Of a stretch of DNA of 47,046 nucleotides, positions 34,401 to 43,209 are shown in pieces. Under the pieces are notes generated by a model that did no database searches, was not told the DNA's origin, and saw nothing but the letters and a program-made list of their open reading frames with translations. This DNA comes from Saprospirales bacterium (GTDB taxonomy: Bacteria > Bacteroidota > Bacteroidia > Chitinophagales > Saprospiraceae): positions 1 to 47,046 of the forward strand of contig PAAY01000094.1 of assembly GCA_002698985.1 (NCBI GenBank), written 5' to 3'. The position numbers and the translations under genes were made by a program. Position 1 is the first letter of the stretch; each line of letters opens with the position of its first letter.

Positions 34401-34623
34401 TGCCAAGCGGGAAGGCCGTGCATTGGGTGACGAAGTGCGCAGTGCCTGCCAGACTGCCTGCCCAACGGGTGCCATTACTTTCGGTGACACCAACAACAAA
34501 GAGGCTGCCGTCAGCAAGGCATACGAAAACCCACTGAATTACATAGTTCTTGAAGAGGTGAACACCCGTCCGTCAGTTCAGTACACGGCCAAGGTGATCA
34601 ACAAATCCGAAGAACTTGCCTGA
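31411..34623 (+). CDS. actB: Alternative complex III subunit B, molybdopterin-oxidoreductase-like iron-sulfur protein
   Basis: 1,070 residues. The N-terminus has a twin-arginine-like motif [14 protein letters not shown] (R50, R51) with C70 as a possible lipid attachment site. A large region (~75-750) has the fold pattern of molybdopterin oxidoreductases but in ActB binds no molybdenum cofactor. The C-terminal ~250 residues carry the iron-sulfur ligands: [52 protein letters not shown] and [26 protein letters not shown], consistent with three [4Fe-4S] and one [3Fe-4S] clusters. It sits outside the membrane and relays electrons from ActC to ActA. Confidence 0.93.
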   Translation: [1070 protein letters not shown]

Positions 34624-34631
34624 TATTTTTT

Positions 34632-34689
34632 GCCGCCTGGCGGCGAAGTGAATGAATCAAAGCAAAAGGAAATGCGGGGTGAATCCCCG
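34632..34689 (+). other. Two hairpins in the actB-actC spacer
   Basis: GCCGCCTGGCGGC (34632-34644) and CGGGGTGAATCCCCG (34675-34689) are short stable stem-loops within an operon. Neither is followed by a T run, so they are more likely mRNA stability or processing elements than terminators. Confidence 0.45.
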
Positions 34690-34712
34690 ACACTTAAATA
34701 GCAACTAACAAA

Positions 34713-36122
34713 ATGAGTGCATCAGTTTCCAGAATACGTGAGCCCCTGGTATTGGGCAACAAAAGTTACCACCAGATCACCGAAGACCTGGTAGGGCCTA
34801 CCGAAAAAGCACCAGACCGCTTGTGGGTCATTGCTTTCATCATTTCGGTGGCTCTGTTTGCCTACGGCATGTTTGCCCTGATCTGGACCTTTTACTTCGG
34901 TATCGGTTCCTGGAACCTCAACAGGACCATCGGCTGGGGTTATGACATTACCAACTTCGTTTGGTGGATCGGTATCGGTCACGCCGGAACGCTGATCTCG
35001 GCCATCCTTTTGCTGTTCCGTCAGCGCTGGCGTACAGGGGTGAACCGTGCAGCAGAAGCCATGACCATCTTTGCCGTGATGTGTGCCGGTTTGTTCCCGG
35101 CCACACACACCGGACGTCCCTGGTTTGATTTCTTCATGTTCCCCTACCCCAACACAAGGGGGCCATTGTGGGTGAACTTCAACTCACCACTGCTCTGGGA
35201 CCTTTTCGCCATCTCGACCTACTTCACGGTTTCTTTGCTCTTCTGGTACACCGGTCTTGTTCCTGACTTTGCCAGTGTACGTGACCGTGCAAAGGGTATC
35301 CGCAAGAAAATTTACGCTTTTATATCGATGGGCTGGACAGGTGCCGCCAAGCACTGGCAACGCCACGAGTACCTTTCACTGGTACTTGCCGGTATTGCCA
35401 CGCCGCTGGTACTTTCCGTGCACACCATCGTAAGTTTCGACTTCGCAACCTCAGTAATCCCAGGCTGGCACACCACCATCTTCCCGCCCTACTTCGTTGC
35501 AGGTGCCATCTTCTCGGGTTTTGCCATGGTGCAAACGCTCATGGTGATCACCCGCAAATGTTTCCGGCTGGAAGAATACATCACGATCAACCACATCGAA
35601 AGCATGAACAAGGTGATCCTGGTAACGGGTACCATGGTGGGTTCTGCCTACTTGATCGAGCTGTTCATTGCCTGGTACTCAGGCTACATCTATGAGCAGT
35701 TTGCTTTCTACAACAGGGTCTTGGGCCCCTATTACTGGTCTTACATTGGCATGATGGGTTGCAACCTGCTTTCACCGCAGGTATTCTGGAGCAAGAAAAT
35801 CCGCAGAAGCGTATTCTGGACTTTCCTGATGTCCATCTTCGTAAACATCGGTATGTGGTTCGAGCGCTTCGTGATCATCGCAACCACGCTGGCCAAGGAT
35901 TACCTGCCCTCCAGTTGGTCTTACTACTGGCCTTCATGGGTTGAGATTGGAATCTATGTCGGTACCATCGGATTGTTCTTCACCTTGTACCTGATCTTCG
36001 CACGTGTAGCTCCGGTAGTGGCCATTGCCGAGGTGAAACACATTCTGAAGCAATACGGTGACCAGTACCTGGGCCCAAATGCCAAGGCACATCACCACGA
36101 GCATTCGGAAAAGACCCACTGA
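34713..36122 (+). CDS. actC: Alternative complex III subunit C, NrfD/PsrC-like quinol-binding membrane protein
   Basis: 469 residues with about ten membrane helices in the NrfD/PsrC arrangement. Typical stretches are YDITNFVWWIGIGHAGTLIS (quinol-site His/Asp region), RWRTGVNRAAEAMTIFAV, FPATHTGRPWFDFFMFPYPN and MWFERFVIIATTLAKDYLPS. The N-terminal REPLVLGNKSYHQITEDLVG is characteristic of ActC. It oxidises menaquinol and feeds ActB. It follows actB by 89 bases and precedes actD by 44. Confidence 0.94.
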   Translation: MSASVSRIREPLVLGNKSYHQITEDLVGPTEKAPDRLWVIAFIISVALFAYGMFALIWTFYFGIGSWNLNRTIGWGYDITNFVWWIGIGHAGTLISAILLLFRQRWRTGVNRAAEAMTIFAVMCAGLFPATHTGRPWFDFFMFPYPNTRGPLWVNFNSPLLWDLFAISTYFTVSLLFWYTGLVPDFASVRDRAKGIRKKIYAFISMGWTGAAKHWQRHEYLSLVLAGIATPLVLSVHTIVSFDFATSVIPGWHTTIFPPYFVAGAIFSGFAMVQTLMVITRKCFRLEEYITINHIESMNKVILVTGTMVGSAYLIELFIAWYSGYIYEQFAFYNRVLGPYYWSYIGMMGCNLLSPQVFWSKKIRRSVFWTFLMSIFVNIGMWFERFVIIATTLAKDYLPSSWSYYWPSWVEIGIYVGTIGLFFTLYLIFARVAPVVAIAEVKHILKQYGDQYLGPNAKAHHHEHSEKTH

Positions 36123-36166
36123 TCAGGAACGATAAACCACAGTTAAAAGCAACAACCTTTAATAGG

Positions 36167-36697
36167 ATGAAAAGTCATAGCAAACAAGTTCTGTTCGGGC
36201 TTTACAACGATGAAGAGGAGTTGATGGCCGCCATCAGCGGAGCCAAAAGCAAGCACCTCGACATCATGGATGTGTACTCTCCATTCCCCATCCACGGCAT
36301 GGAGAAAGTACTCGGCCTGGAGGAAAGCCGCCTGCACATCGTAGGTTTTATCTTCGGAATGATCGGAACCCTGACCGCTTTCCTGGGTATGACCTGGATC
36401 TTCACCAGCGACTGGCCAACCATCTTCGGTGGTAAGCCCTATTTCTCCCTTCCGGCTTTCGTACCCATCATTTTTGAGTTGACGGTGCTGTTTTCTGCCA
36501 TCGCCATGACGGTTGTATTTTACATCGTTTGCGGTTTGGGCTTTGGCGTGGAAAACCCCATTCTCGATGAAAGAATTACTGACGATAAATTCTGCCTGGC
36601 CTTCCAGACCAACGGCCTTTCCGGAAGCGATGTCAGCAACATCAAAAAATTCCTGAAAGAGTCAGGGGCAGCAGAGATTCACGAAAAAGAAGTTTAA
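36167..36697 (+). CDS. actD: Alternative complex III subunit D (DUF3341)
   Basis: 176 residues, DUF3341. An N-terminal cytoplasmic domain (LFGLYNDEEELMAAISGAKS .. DVYSPFPIHGMEKVLGL) is followed by two membrane helices (~62-85, ~100-130) and a short C-terminus. ActD is a structural membrane subunit without cofactors. Gene order C-D-E matches all known clusters. Confidence 0.93.
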   Translation: MKSHSKQVLFGLYNDEEELMAAISGAKSKHLDIMDVYSPFPIHGMEKVLGLEESRLHIVGFIFGMIGTLTAFLGMTWIFTSDWPTIFGGKPYFSLPAFVPIIFELTVLFSAIAMTVVFYIVCGLGFGVENPILDERITDDKFCLAFQTNGLSGSDVSNIKKFLKESGAAEIHEKEV

Positions 36698-36772
36698 CTC
36701 GGCGCAATCTGAGTTTTGAATAACGAAAAGCAGCGGTTTCATCGTCGCTGCGCAATTGAAAGAACTGATTCA

Positions 36773-37678
36773 ATGAAAATGAAAAACTTTCAAACGTTCA
36801 TAGCCGCAGTTGCACTGGTATTGGTATTGGGAGTGTTCACTTCCTGCCAACAAGCCGGTGGTAATCAGACCGGAAGTGAGTTCATTCCCGATATGACTCA
36901 CTCAGTGGCTTACGAGGCCAATGTACTCACCAAATACTCCCTGAATACCTGGGATGAAGAAAGCGTGAAAAGCCGTTGGGAATTGTCACAGCCCGGTACA
37001 CCGGTATCCGGAACCGTGCCGCGTGGTTATGCTGCCATTGGCAGCTATGACCTGACCTTCGCCTCAGCCGAAGACGCTATCCTCAAAACAGCCGAGAGCA
37101 TGAAAAAGAATGAAGGGAGGTCTGTTTATGCGCCCAACGGTCACGTACCTTACTTCTACCCCGATACGGAGGAAGGTCGGACAGAGGCTACTGAAAAGAT
37201 CATCTACAACCCATTCCCCATTACAGATGAGGGCCTTGCAAAAGGAAAGGAGCTGTACACGATTTACTGCGCTATATGCCACGGTGACAAAGGTGACGGC
37301 GATGGTTACATCGTAAGCGGGCCACAGTCAAAGTACCTTGCACAACCTGCCAACTTTATCGATGACCAGTTCGTAAACTCAAGCAATGGCCGTTTTTACC
37401 ATGCCATCATGTACGGAAAGAACGTCATGGGCCCACACGCCGATAAGCTTTCTTTCGAAGAGCGCTGGGATGTCATCCATTACATCCGTTCGCTTCAGGC
37501 AAAAGCCAAAAAAGTGAAATACGACAGCGAAGTCAACGAGCTGAATCCTGATTACGGAGTGCCTTATGCCCAAATCAAAGAAAAACTGGAAGCAGGGCAT
37601 GAGGAAGCAATGGAAGCCCATTCCGAAGGGGAAAACCACAGTGATACCCAGCAGGAGGAAGGCGAAGGGCATCACTAA
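36773..37678 (+). CDS. actE: Alternative complex III subunit E, monohaem cytochrome c lipoprotein
   Basis: 301 residues from ATG 36773; the open frame reaches back to a TTG, but this ATG starts the lipoprotein signal (MKMKNFQTFIAAVALVLVLG) with lipobox FTSC. One CxxCH haem site, YCAICHGDKGDGDGYI, is in a class I cytochrome c domain with the distal Met expected in MYGKNVMGPHADKLS. The C-terminus is long and acidic/His-rich (HEEAMEAHSEGENHSD), a feature of many Bacteroidota ActE proteins. It is probably the electron exit side of the complex. Confidence 0.92.
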   Translation: MKMKNFQTFIAAVALVLVLGVFTSCQQAGGNQTGSEFIPDMTHSVAYEANVLTKYSLNTWDEESVKSRWELSQPGTPVSGTVPRGYAAIGSYDLTFASAEDAILKTAESMKKNEGRSVYAPNGHVPYFYPDTEEGRTEATEKIIYNPFPITDEGLAKGKELYTIYCAICHGDKGDGDGYIVSGPQSKYLAQPANFIDDQFVNSSNGRFYHAIMYGKNVMGPHADKLSFEERWDVIHYIRSLQAKAKKVKYDSEVNELNPDYGVPYAQIKEKLEAGHEEAMEAHSEGENHSDTQQEEGEGHH

Positions 37679-37738
37679 TTGAACGAAGAACCACTAAAAA
37701 AAGCAAGACCGGATTTCCGGAAAACAAATACCTGCAAC

Positions 37739-39043
37739 ATGAAGCAGTTTATTTTCGAAGCTAAGCAAAAACAATTCTTGATGGGCCTCATGGCTCTCGG
37801 CGCAGTGTGCCTGGTGTTGTCGTTCATTTTCGAACCTGCCAGCATTGCAGAAGCCGGCTTTCATCAAAGGTTCTGGACCAACCTGTTGCACAACGGTGTT
37901 TTCTTCACAGGTATGTCCTTTATGATCACCTTTGTGATAGCTGCTTTTATCACAGCGTACTCAGGATGGCATGTAATGTTCAAGCGCATTTGGGAAGCAT
38001 TCTCCCTTTTCCTGATCGTTGGCCTCGTCATTCTCGCCATCATAGGCCTGGGCAATGTGATGCATCTGCACCACTTGTACCACTGGGCTGCCGAAGGTGT
38101 CACGGATCCATCCAGCCCGCACTACGACGAGATCATTGCAGGTAAATCAGGCTTCCTCAACAACGGCTGGTACATTGGAGGCACCCTGATCATCGGTGGT
38201 CTCTGGTATTTCATTGCCAGAAAAATGCGCCAACTCTCTGTTCAGGAAGATATTGACGGCGACAAGGTCGAGAACTTTGCCTACCACCGCAAAATGCGAT
38301 TCTGGGCAGCAGTATTCCTTCCTATTGCTGCATTCACCGGCCCGGCACTGATCTGGCAATGGGTGATGTCAGTTGACGCACACTGGTACTCTACCCTCTT
38401 TGCATGGTACAGCATGGCCAGCTGGTTCCTGGCTGCCTGCTCGCTGACCATTCTCCTTTTGATCTATCTCAAGTCAAAAGGCTATTTTGAAAAAGTGACT
38501 ACCGAGCACCTTCACGACCTCGGAAAATACATGTTTGCCTTCAGCATCTTCTGGACTTATTGCTGGTTCAGCCAGTACATGCTGATCTGGTACGGCAACG
38601 TTGGTGAAGAAACCATCTATTTCAAAGAGCGCCTTACCCACTATCCGGTGCTGTTTTACGGAAACCTCGTCGTAAACTTCGTGTTGCCATTCCTGATTCT
38701 GATGCGCAACACCACCAAGCGTCGCAAAGGAACGCTCGTGTTCACCGCCATTTTGGTTTTCATCGGTCACTGGTGGGACTACTTTTACATGATCAAGCCA
38801 GGCACCCTGATCACGGCCCAGGAAGCTGTACATTCAGGTGCTCACGAGGCAGGCCACCATGCAGGTGGTGGATTTGTGGAAGGATTTACAATTCCTGGTT
38901 TGCTGGAAATAGGCATCATGCTCGGATTCCTCGGACTTTTCATCTATGTGGTCTTCCACCACTTGTCAAAAGCTTCGCTGGATCCGGTCAATGACCCTTA
39001 TTACGAAGAAAGTTTGCACCACGAAGTGCAGCCTTACGAATAG
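37739..39043 (+). CDS. actF: Alternative complex III subunit F, quinol:cytochrome c oxidoreductase membrane protein
   Basis: 434 residues from ATG 37739, preferred to a TTG that directly follows the actE stop. About ten membrane helices in an NrfD-like arrangement, with LIVGLVILAIIGLGNVMHLH, GALIW-type FTGPALIWQWVMSVDAHWYS and FSIFWTYCWFSQYMLIWYGN, the last resembling the central region of ActF/SelF. ActF pairs with ActC in the membrane; whether it binds quinol is unsettled. Last act gene; 76 bases to the oxidase genes. Confidence 0.92.
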   Translation: MKQFIFEAKQKQFLMGLMALGAVCLVLSFIFEPASIAEAGFHQRFWTNLLHNGVFFTGMSFMITFVIAAFITAYSGWHVMFKRIWEAFSLFLIVGLVILAIIGLGNVMHLHHLYHWAAEGVTDPSSPHYDEIIAGKSGFLNNGWYIGGTLIIGGLWYFIARKMRQLSVQEDIDGDKVENFAYHRKMRFWAAVFLPIAAFTGPALIWQWVMSVDAHWYSTLFAWYSMASWFLAACSLTILLLIYLKSKGYFEKVTTEHLHDLGKYMFAFSIFWTYCWFSQYMLIWYGNVGEETIYFKERLTHYPVLFYGNLVVNFVLPFLILMRNTTKRRKGTLVFTAILVFIGHWWDYFYMIKPGTLITAQEAVHSGAHEAGHHAGGGFVEGFTIPGLLEIGIMLGFLGLFIYVVFHHLSKASLDPVNDPYYEESLHHEVQPYE

Positions 39044-39119
39044 TCGTTTTTCATCAATTTTATCTTAATTGCTTTCTTTGAAAGCGCTTTGTTAAAAGCC
39101 TGTAATAACAACTCTGAAT

Positions 39120-40283
39120 ATGAAAACCGGATTATTGATCATAGGTAGTTTGCTTCTCATCATCGTTGTGGTGGTGCAGATCGGTAAGATCACCGAGCTG
39201 GCTGCAAAGATCCGTGGTGAAGAAGAGGTGCAAATAGAGACCAACAACCGGATGGCTCGTTTCATGATGGTATTCTTGATTGCCTTCATGGCACTGGTTT
39301 TCTGGTCGGCCATTAAATACAAAAACTACATGCTGGGCTATGGCCCGCATGAAGCTGCCTCACAACATGGCCCTGAGTTGGACAGCATGTTCAACTGGAC
39401 CCTGTTCTTTACTGGTGTGGTATTCATTCTGACTCACATCGCACTGTTCTACTTTGCCTATAAGTACAAAGGCCGCAAAGGCGTTCAGGCTGCCTTCCTG
39501 CCCCACGACAACAAACTGGAGATCATCTGGACCGCAGTTCCGGCGGTAGTGATGTGTTTCCTTGTAATCCGCGGTTTGGTAGCATGGAACGATGTTATGG
39601 GCGATGTGGGAGCCGATGACGAATACATCGAAGTGGAAGCCACGGGTGCCCAATTCCTCTGGTACCTGCGCTACCCCGGCCCCGATGGCATTCTCGGAGA
39701 GCGCAACTACAAACTCATCACCGGTAGCAACCCGCTGGGTCAGGACTGGACCGACGAAGCCAACCTCGACGATTTTCAGCCCAATGACCTCGTTTTGCCG
39801 GTAGGCAAGAAGGTAAGGGTGCGTATTACTGCCAGGGACGTGCTTCACAGCTTCTTCCTGCCCCACTTCCGGGTCAAGATGGACGCTGTTCCGGGCATGC
39901 CAACCTATTTCGTTTTCACACCTACGAAAACCACCGAAGAATACCGCCAGGAGCTGAGCAAGTATCCTGAATACCAGGTGCCTTCAGATCCCAACGATCC
40001 GGAAAGCGAACCGCTGTGGAAGACCTTCAACTACGAACTGGCTTGTGCTGAACTTTGTGGCAAAGGTCACTTCTCCATGCGCAAGGTTGTTCGCATCGTT
40101 ACCGAAGAGGAATACAAAGCATGGCTCAGTGAACAACAGAGCTATTACATGAGTAGCATCCGCGGCAAGGATGAAGATCCCAATAAAGGAAAAATTCTCC
40201 CGGGTGAAACGCCGCCTTCCGAGGAAACAGCCCCGGCTGAGAATGAAACCTCTACAGAAGAAGCGACAACTTCTGAAGAGTAA
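39120..40283 (+). CDS. coxB: Cytochrome c oxidase subunit II
   Basis: 387 residues, longer than the classic form. Hydrophobic segments at ~4-21, 47-66, 92-114 and 135-152 give extra N-terminal helices. The CuA domain is complete: DVLHSFFLPHF (H243) and ELACAELCGKGHFSMRK with C309, E311, C313, H317 and M320. The C-terminal ~40 residues are Glu/Thr/Pro-rich and likely disordered. It accepts electrons from ActE or a cytochrome c. No haem c domain is fused. It follows actF directly, consistent with an act-cox supercomplex locus. Confidence 0.95.
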   Translation: MKTGLLIIGSLLLIIVVVVQIGKITELAAKIRGEEEVQIETNNRMARFMMVFLIAFMALVFWSAIKYKNYMLGYGPHEAASQHGPELDSMFNWTLFFTGVVFILTHIALFYFAYKYKGRKGVQAAFLPHDNKLEIIWTAVPAVVMCFLVIRGLVAWNDVMGDVGADDEYIEVEATGAQFLWYLRYPGPDGILGERNYKLITGSNPLGQDWTDEANLDDFQPNDLVLPVGKKVRVRITARDVLHSFFLPHFRVKMDAVPGMPTYFVFTPTKTTEEYRQELSKYPEYQVPSDPNDPESEPLWKTFNYELACAELCGKGHFSMRKVVRIVTEEEYKAWLSEQQSYYMSSIRGKDEDPNKGKILPGETPPSEETAPAENETSTEEATTSEE

Positions 40284-40402
40284 TTGCTAAAAATGACAGA
40301 GGATAGCAAAACGAAAAATCAAAGCAAGCTGAATCCTCCATCAATAAAAGTTATCTCCGGTCTTAATTGATAATTCCGGATTGTTTAAACCACCATTTCA
40401 TT

Positions 40403-42256
40403 ATGGCTCACGCAACAACCGCCGTTCAAGATCAGGAAACCAAGCTCATCGAGGAACTGGGTTATGACGACCACTTCCATGAGCACGAGCACGGTGACAA
40501 GTTCAAATCAAACTTCATTACGAAGTATATCTTCAGCCAGGACCACAAGATGATCGCCCGCCAGTTTTTGATCACTGGTATCATTTGGGCCATTATCGGT
40601 GCTGCCATGTCGGTAATTTTCCGCTTGCAGCTGGGATTCCCGGATGAAAGCCTTGCATGGCTCCAGCCGCTTCTCGGCAAGTGGATCGAGGTAGATGCAG
40701 CCACCGGCGTTGGTAAACTCTCCCAGGAGTTTTACTACGCATTGGTGACCATGCACGGAACCATTATCGTGTTCTTCGTATTGACTGCCGGTTTGAGTGG
40801 TACGTTTTCCAACCTGCTCATTCCCTTTCAGATTGGAGCCAGGGACATGGCATCGCCATTCCTGAACATGCTCTCCTACTGGTTCTTTTTCCTGGCCGGC
40901 GTGGTTATGTTCTTTTCGCTGTTCCTTAGCACCGGCCCCTTTTCAGGTGGTTGGGTCGCCTATCCGCCATTGAGTGTACTGCCGCAGGCTTCTGACGGAT
41001 CCGGTGCAGGTATGACGCTCTGGCTGATCAGTTTGACTTTGTTTGTGGTGTCCGTTGCATTGGGTGGTATCAACTACATCACCACCGTGCTGAACCTGCG
41101 CACCAAAGGCATGAGCATGTGGAGAATGCCCCTGACTGTATGGGCTTTCTTCATCACCGCCATTATCGCTCTGCTTTCTTTCCCGGTACTGGTTTCAGGT
41201 TTCCTCCTGTTGATGTTTGACCGTGGGCTGGGCACCAGCTTTTACCTCAACGAAATCTTCATTGGCGGTCAGGCCCTCGATCATGTAGGTGGCAGCCCGA
41301 TACTCTACCAGCACTTGTTCTGGTTCCTCGGTCACCCGGAGGTTTACATCATTATTTTGCCTGCAATGGGCCTCGTTTCCGAAGTGCTTTCAACACATTG
41401 CCGTAAGCCTATCTTCGGTTACAAAGCGATGGTTTACTCCATCCTTGCCATTGCCTTCCTGTCGTTCATCGTGTGGGCTCACCACATGTTCATGGCGGGT
41501 GTAAACCCCTTCATCAGTAACTTCTTCGTGATCTTCACATTGATCATTGCCGTACCTTCTGCCGTGAAGGTATTCAACTGGATATCGACGATGTACAAAG
41601 CCAACATCCGCTACAATGCAGCTTCCTTGTTTGCCATTGGCTTTGTCTCCATGTTCATTTCCGGTGGATTGACCGGTATCTTCCTCGGAAACTCTGCCAT
41701 CGACATACAGATGCACGACACCTATTTCGTGGTTGCTCACTTCCACATCGTGATGGGTGTAGCTGCTTTCTTCGGAATGTTTGCGGGTATTTATCACTGG
41801 TATCCCAAGATGTATGGCCGTTTCATGAACGAAACCCTCGGCCGCATCCACTTCTGGGGAACGCTCATCGGTGCTTATGCCATTTTCTGGCCCATGCACT
41901 ACCTCGGAATGGCCGGTGTACCACGCCGCTACTACCGCTTCGACAGCTTTGAATACCTGCGCCCGTTTGATGATCTGAACCAGTTCATCACCATTGCGGC
42001 CATCATCACTTTCTTCCTTCAGATTCTTTTCGTCGTAAACTTCTTCTACAGCATCTGGAAAGGAAAGAAGATGACCACCAAGAACCCATGGGGCTCTACC
42101 ACCATCGAGTGGACAACCCCCATCGAGCCGGTTCACGGCAACTGGCCCGGCAAACTGCCTACCGTGCAGCGCTGGCCTTACGATTACAGCAAGAACGGAC
42201 GCGATTTCATTCCGCAAATTGAACCACTTGGACCGAATGAGTCGGAAGTGCACTAA
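40403..42256 (+). CDS. coxA: Cytochrome c oxidase subunit I
   Basis: 617 residues from ATG 40403 (MAHATTAVQDQETK..); an upstream TTG in frame adds 12 unlikely residues. Haem-copper ligands are visible: ALVTMHGTIIVFFVL (low-spin haem His), WFLGHPEVYIIILP (CuB His with cross-linked Tyr), VWAHHMFMAG (two CuB His) and MHDTYFVVAHFHIVMG (haem a and a3 His). SEVLSTHCRKPIFGY is in the HPEVYIIILP..GL..E region, where Y and the following residues fit the A-type proton channel only approximately. The 119-base gap before it is the largest in the cox part. Confidence 0.96.
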   Translation: MAHATTAVQDQETKLIEELGYDDHFHEHEHGDKFKSNFITKYIFSQDHKMIARQFLITGIIWAIIGAAMSVIFRLQLGFPDESLAWLQPLLGKWIEVDAATGVGKLSQEFYYALVTMHGTIIVFFVLTAGLSGTFSNLLIPFQIGARDMASPFLNMLSYWFFFLAGVVMFFSLFLSTGPFSGGWVAYPPLSVLPQASDGSGAGMTLWLISLTLFVVSVALGGINYITTVLNLRTKGMSMWRMPLTVWAFFITAIIALLSFPVLVSGFLLLMFDRGLGTSFYLNEIFIGGQALDHVGGSPILYQHLFWFLGHPEVYIIILPAMGLVSEVLSTHCRKPIFGYKAMVYSILAIAFLSFIVWAHHMFMAGVNPFISNFFVIFTLIIAVPSAVKVFNWISTMYKANIRYNAASLFAIGFVSMFISGGLTGIFLGNSAIDIQMHDTYFVVAHFHIVMGVAAFFGMFAGIYHWYPKMYGRFMNETLGRIHFWGTLIGAYAIFWPMHYLGMAGVPRRYYRFDSFEYLRPFDDLNQFITIAAIITFFLQILFVVNFFYSIWKGKKMTTKNPWGSTTIEWTTPIEPVHGNWPGKLPTVQRWPYDYSKNGRDFIPQIEPLGPNESEVH

Positions 42257-42284
42257 GCGTACTTTCCTCAGGAATATCTGACAA

Positions 42285-43184
42285 ATGATAGAATCAAAAA
42301 CCACCACCCTCAAGCTTGCCCAACTGGCACTTCAGAAAGTGCGGGACTTTGGGGAGTTGGTGAAATTCAAACTGAACCTTACGGTCGTTTTCTCTGCGGT
42401 AATGGCATTTCTCATTGCCAGCACCGGTGAAATCGATTGGCTTTCAGTTGGAATTCTGGCCCTCGGTGGTTTTTGCGTGGCCGGTGCAGCGAATGCGCTC
42501 AACCAGGCCCTCGAAAGAGATTTTGACAAGTTGATGAAGCGAACGGCCGACAGGCCCGTTGCCGCAGGCAGGATGAGTGTTTCCGACGCAGTTTTGACCG
42601 CCGGAATTTTGAGCATCATCGGATTGTTGCTTCTGGCATCGTTCAACCCCTGGGCAGCCTTTTTCGGCGTGATGGCCATGTTGAGCTATGCCTTTCTCTA
42701 CACCCCGATGAAACGCATATCTCCGGCAGCCATAGCCATCGGGGCTTTCCCGGGCGCCCTGCCGGTGCTGATCGGCTGTGTGGCCTTCCAGGGTGAAATC
42801 ACCTCCCTGGCCTTTGCGCTTTTCGCTTTGCAATTCTTCTGGCAGTTTCCTCATTTCAGTGCCATTGGCTTTCTGGGATTTGAGGACTACCAAAAAGCGG
42901 GCTTCAGGTTTGTGGCTTCACACAATGGAAAACCACATCCGAACCTGGGAATTCAGTCGATGCTCTATGCACTGTGCCTGATTCCCGTGGGATTGTTGCC
43001 CTTCATCAACGGCTACACGGGCATGACCTCCGCCGTGGTGGTGGTGCTTGCCTCCGTGATTTACGCCTGGATGGGATGGCGCTTACAAAGGGGTAACGAC
43101 CGCAAAAGCGCCATGCAATTAATGTTCAGTTCTTTCTTCTACCTGCCCGTTGTGCTGATAGCCCTGTGGCTGGATAAAATTTGA
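42285..43184 (+). CDS. ctaB: Protoheme IX farnesyltransferase (heme O synthase)
   Basis: 299 residues of the UbiA superfamily with about nine membrane helices. First Asp-rich motif: AANALNQALERDFDKLMKRT (N..DxxxD) with TADRPVAAGRMS; second region YTPMKRISPAAIAIGAFPGA and LFALQFFWQFPHFSAIGFLG. It adds the farnesyl chain to haem b to give haem O, the precursor of haem A in the oxidase. Placed between subunits I and III, 28 bases after coxA. No haem A synthase (ctaA) gene is in the window. Confidence 0.95.
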   Translation: MIESKTTTLKLAQLALQKVRDFGELVKFKLNLTVVFSAVMAFLIASTGEIDWLSVGILALGGFCVAGAANALNQALERDFDKLMKRTADRPVAAGRMSVSDAVLTAGILSIIGLLLLASFNPWAAFFGVMAMLSYAFLYTPMKRISPAAIAIGAFPGALPVLIGCVAFQGEITSLAFALFALQFFWQFPHFSAIGFLGFEDYQKAGFRFVASHNGKPHPNLGIQSMLYALCLIPVGLLPFINGYTGMTSAVVVVLASVIYAWMGWRLQRGNDRKSAMQLMFSSFFYLPVVLIALWLDKI

Positions 43185-43209
43185 GGAACTGAAACGAAGC
43201 TTTTAATAA

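Noticed and set aside
34632-34689. Hairpins between actB and actC as terminators
   Set aside because: Neither is followed by a T tract on the coding strand and the downstream genes need the same transcript.
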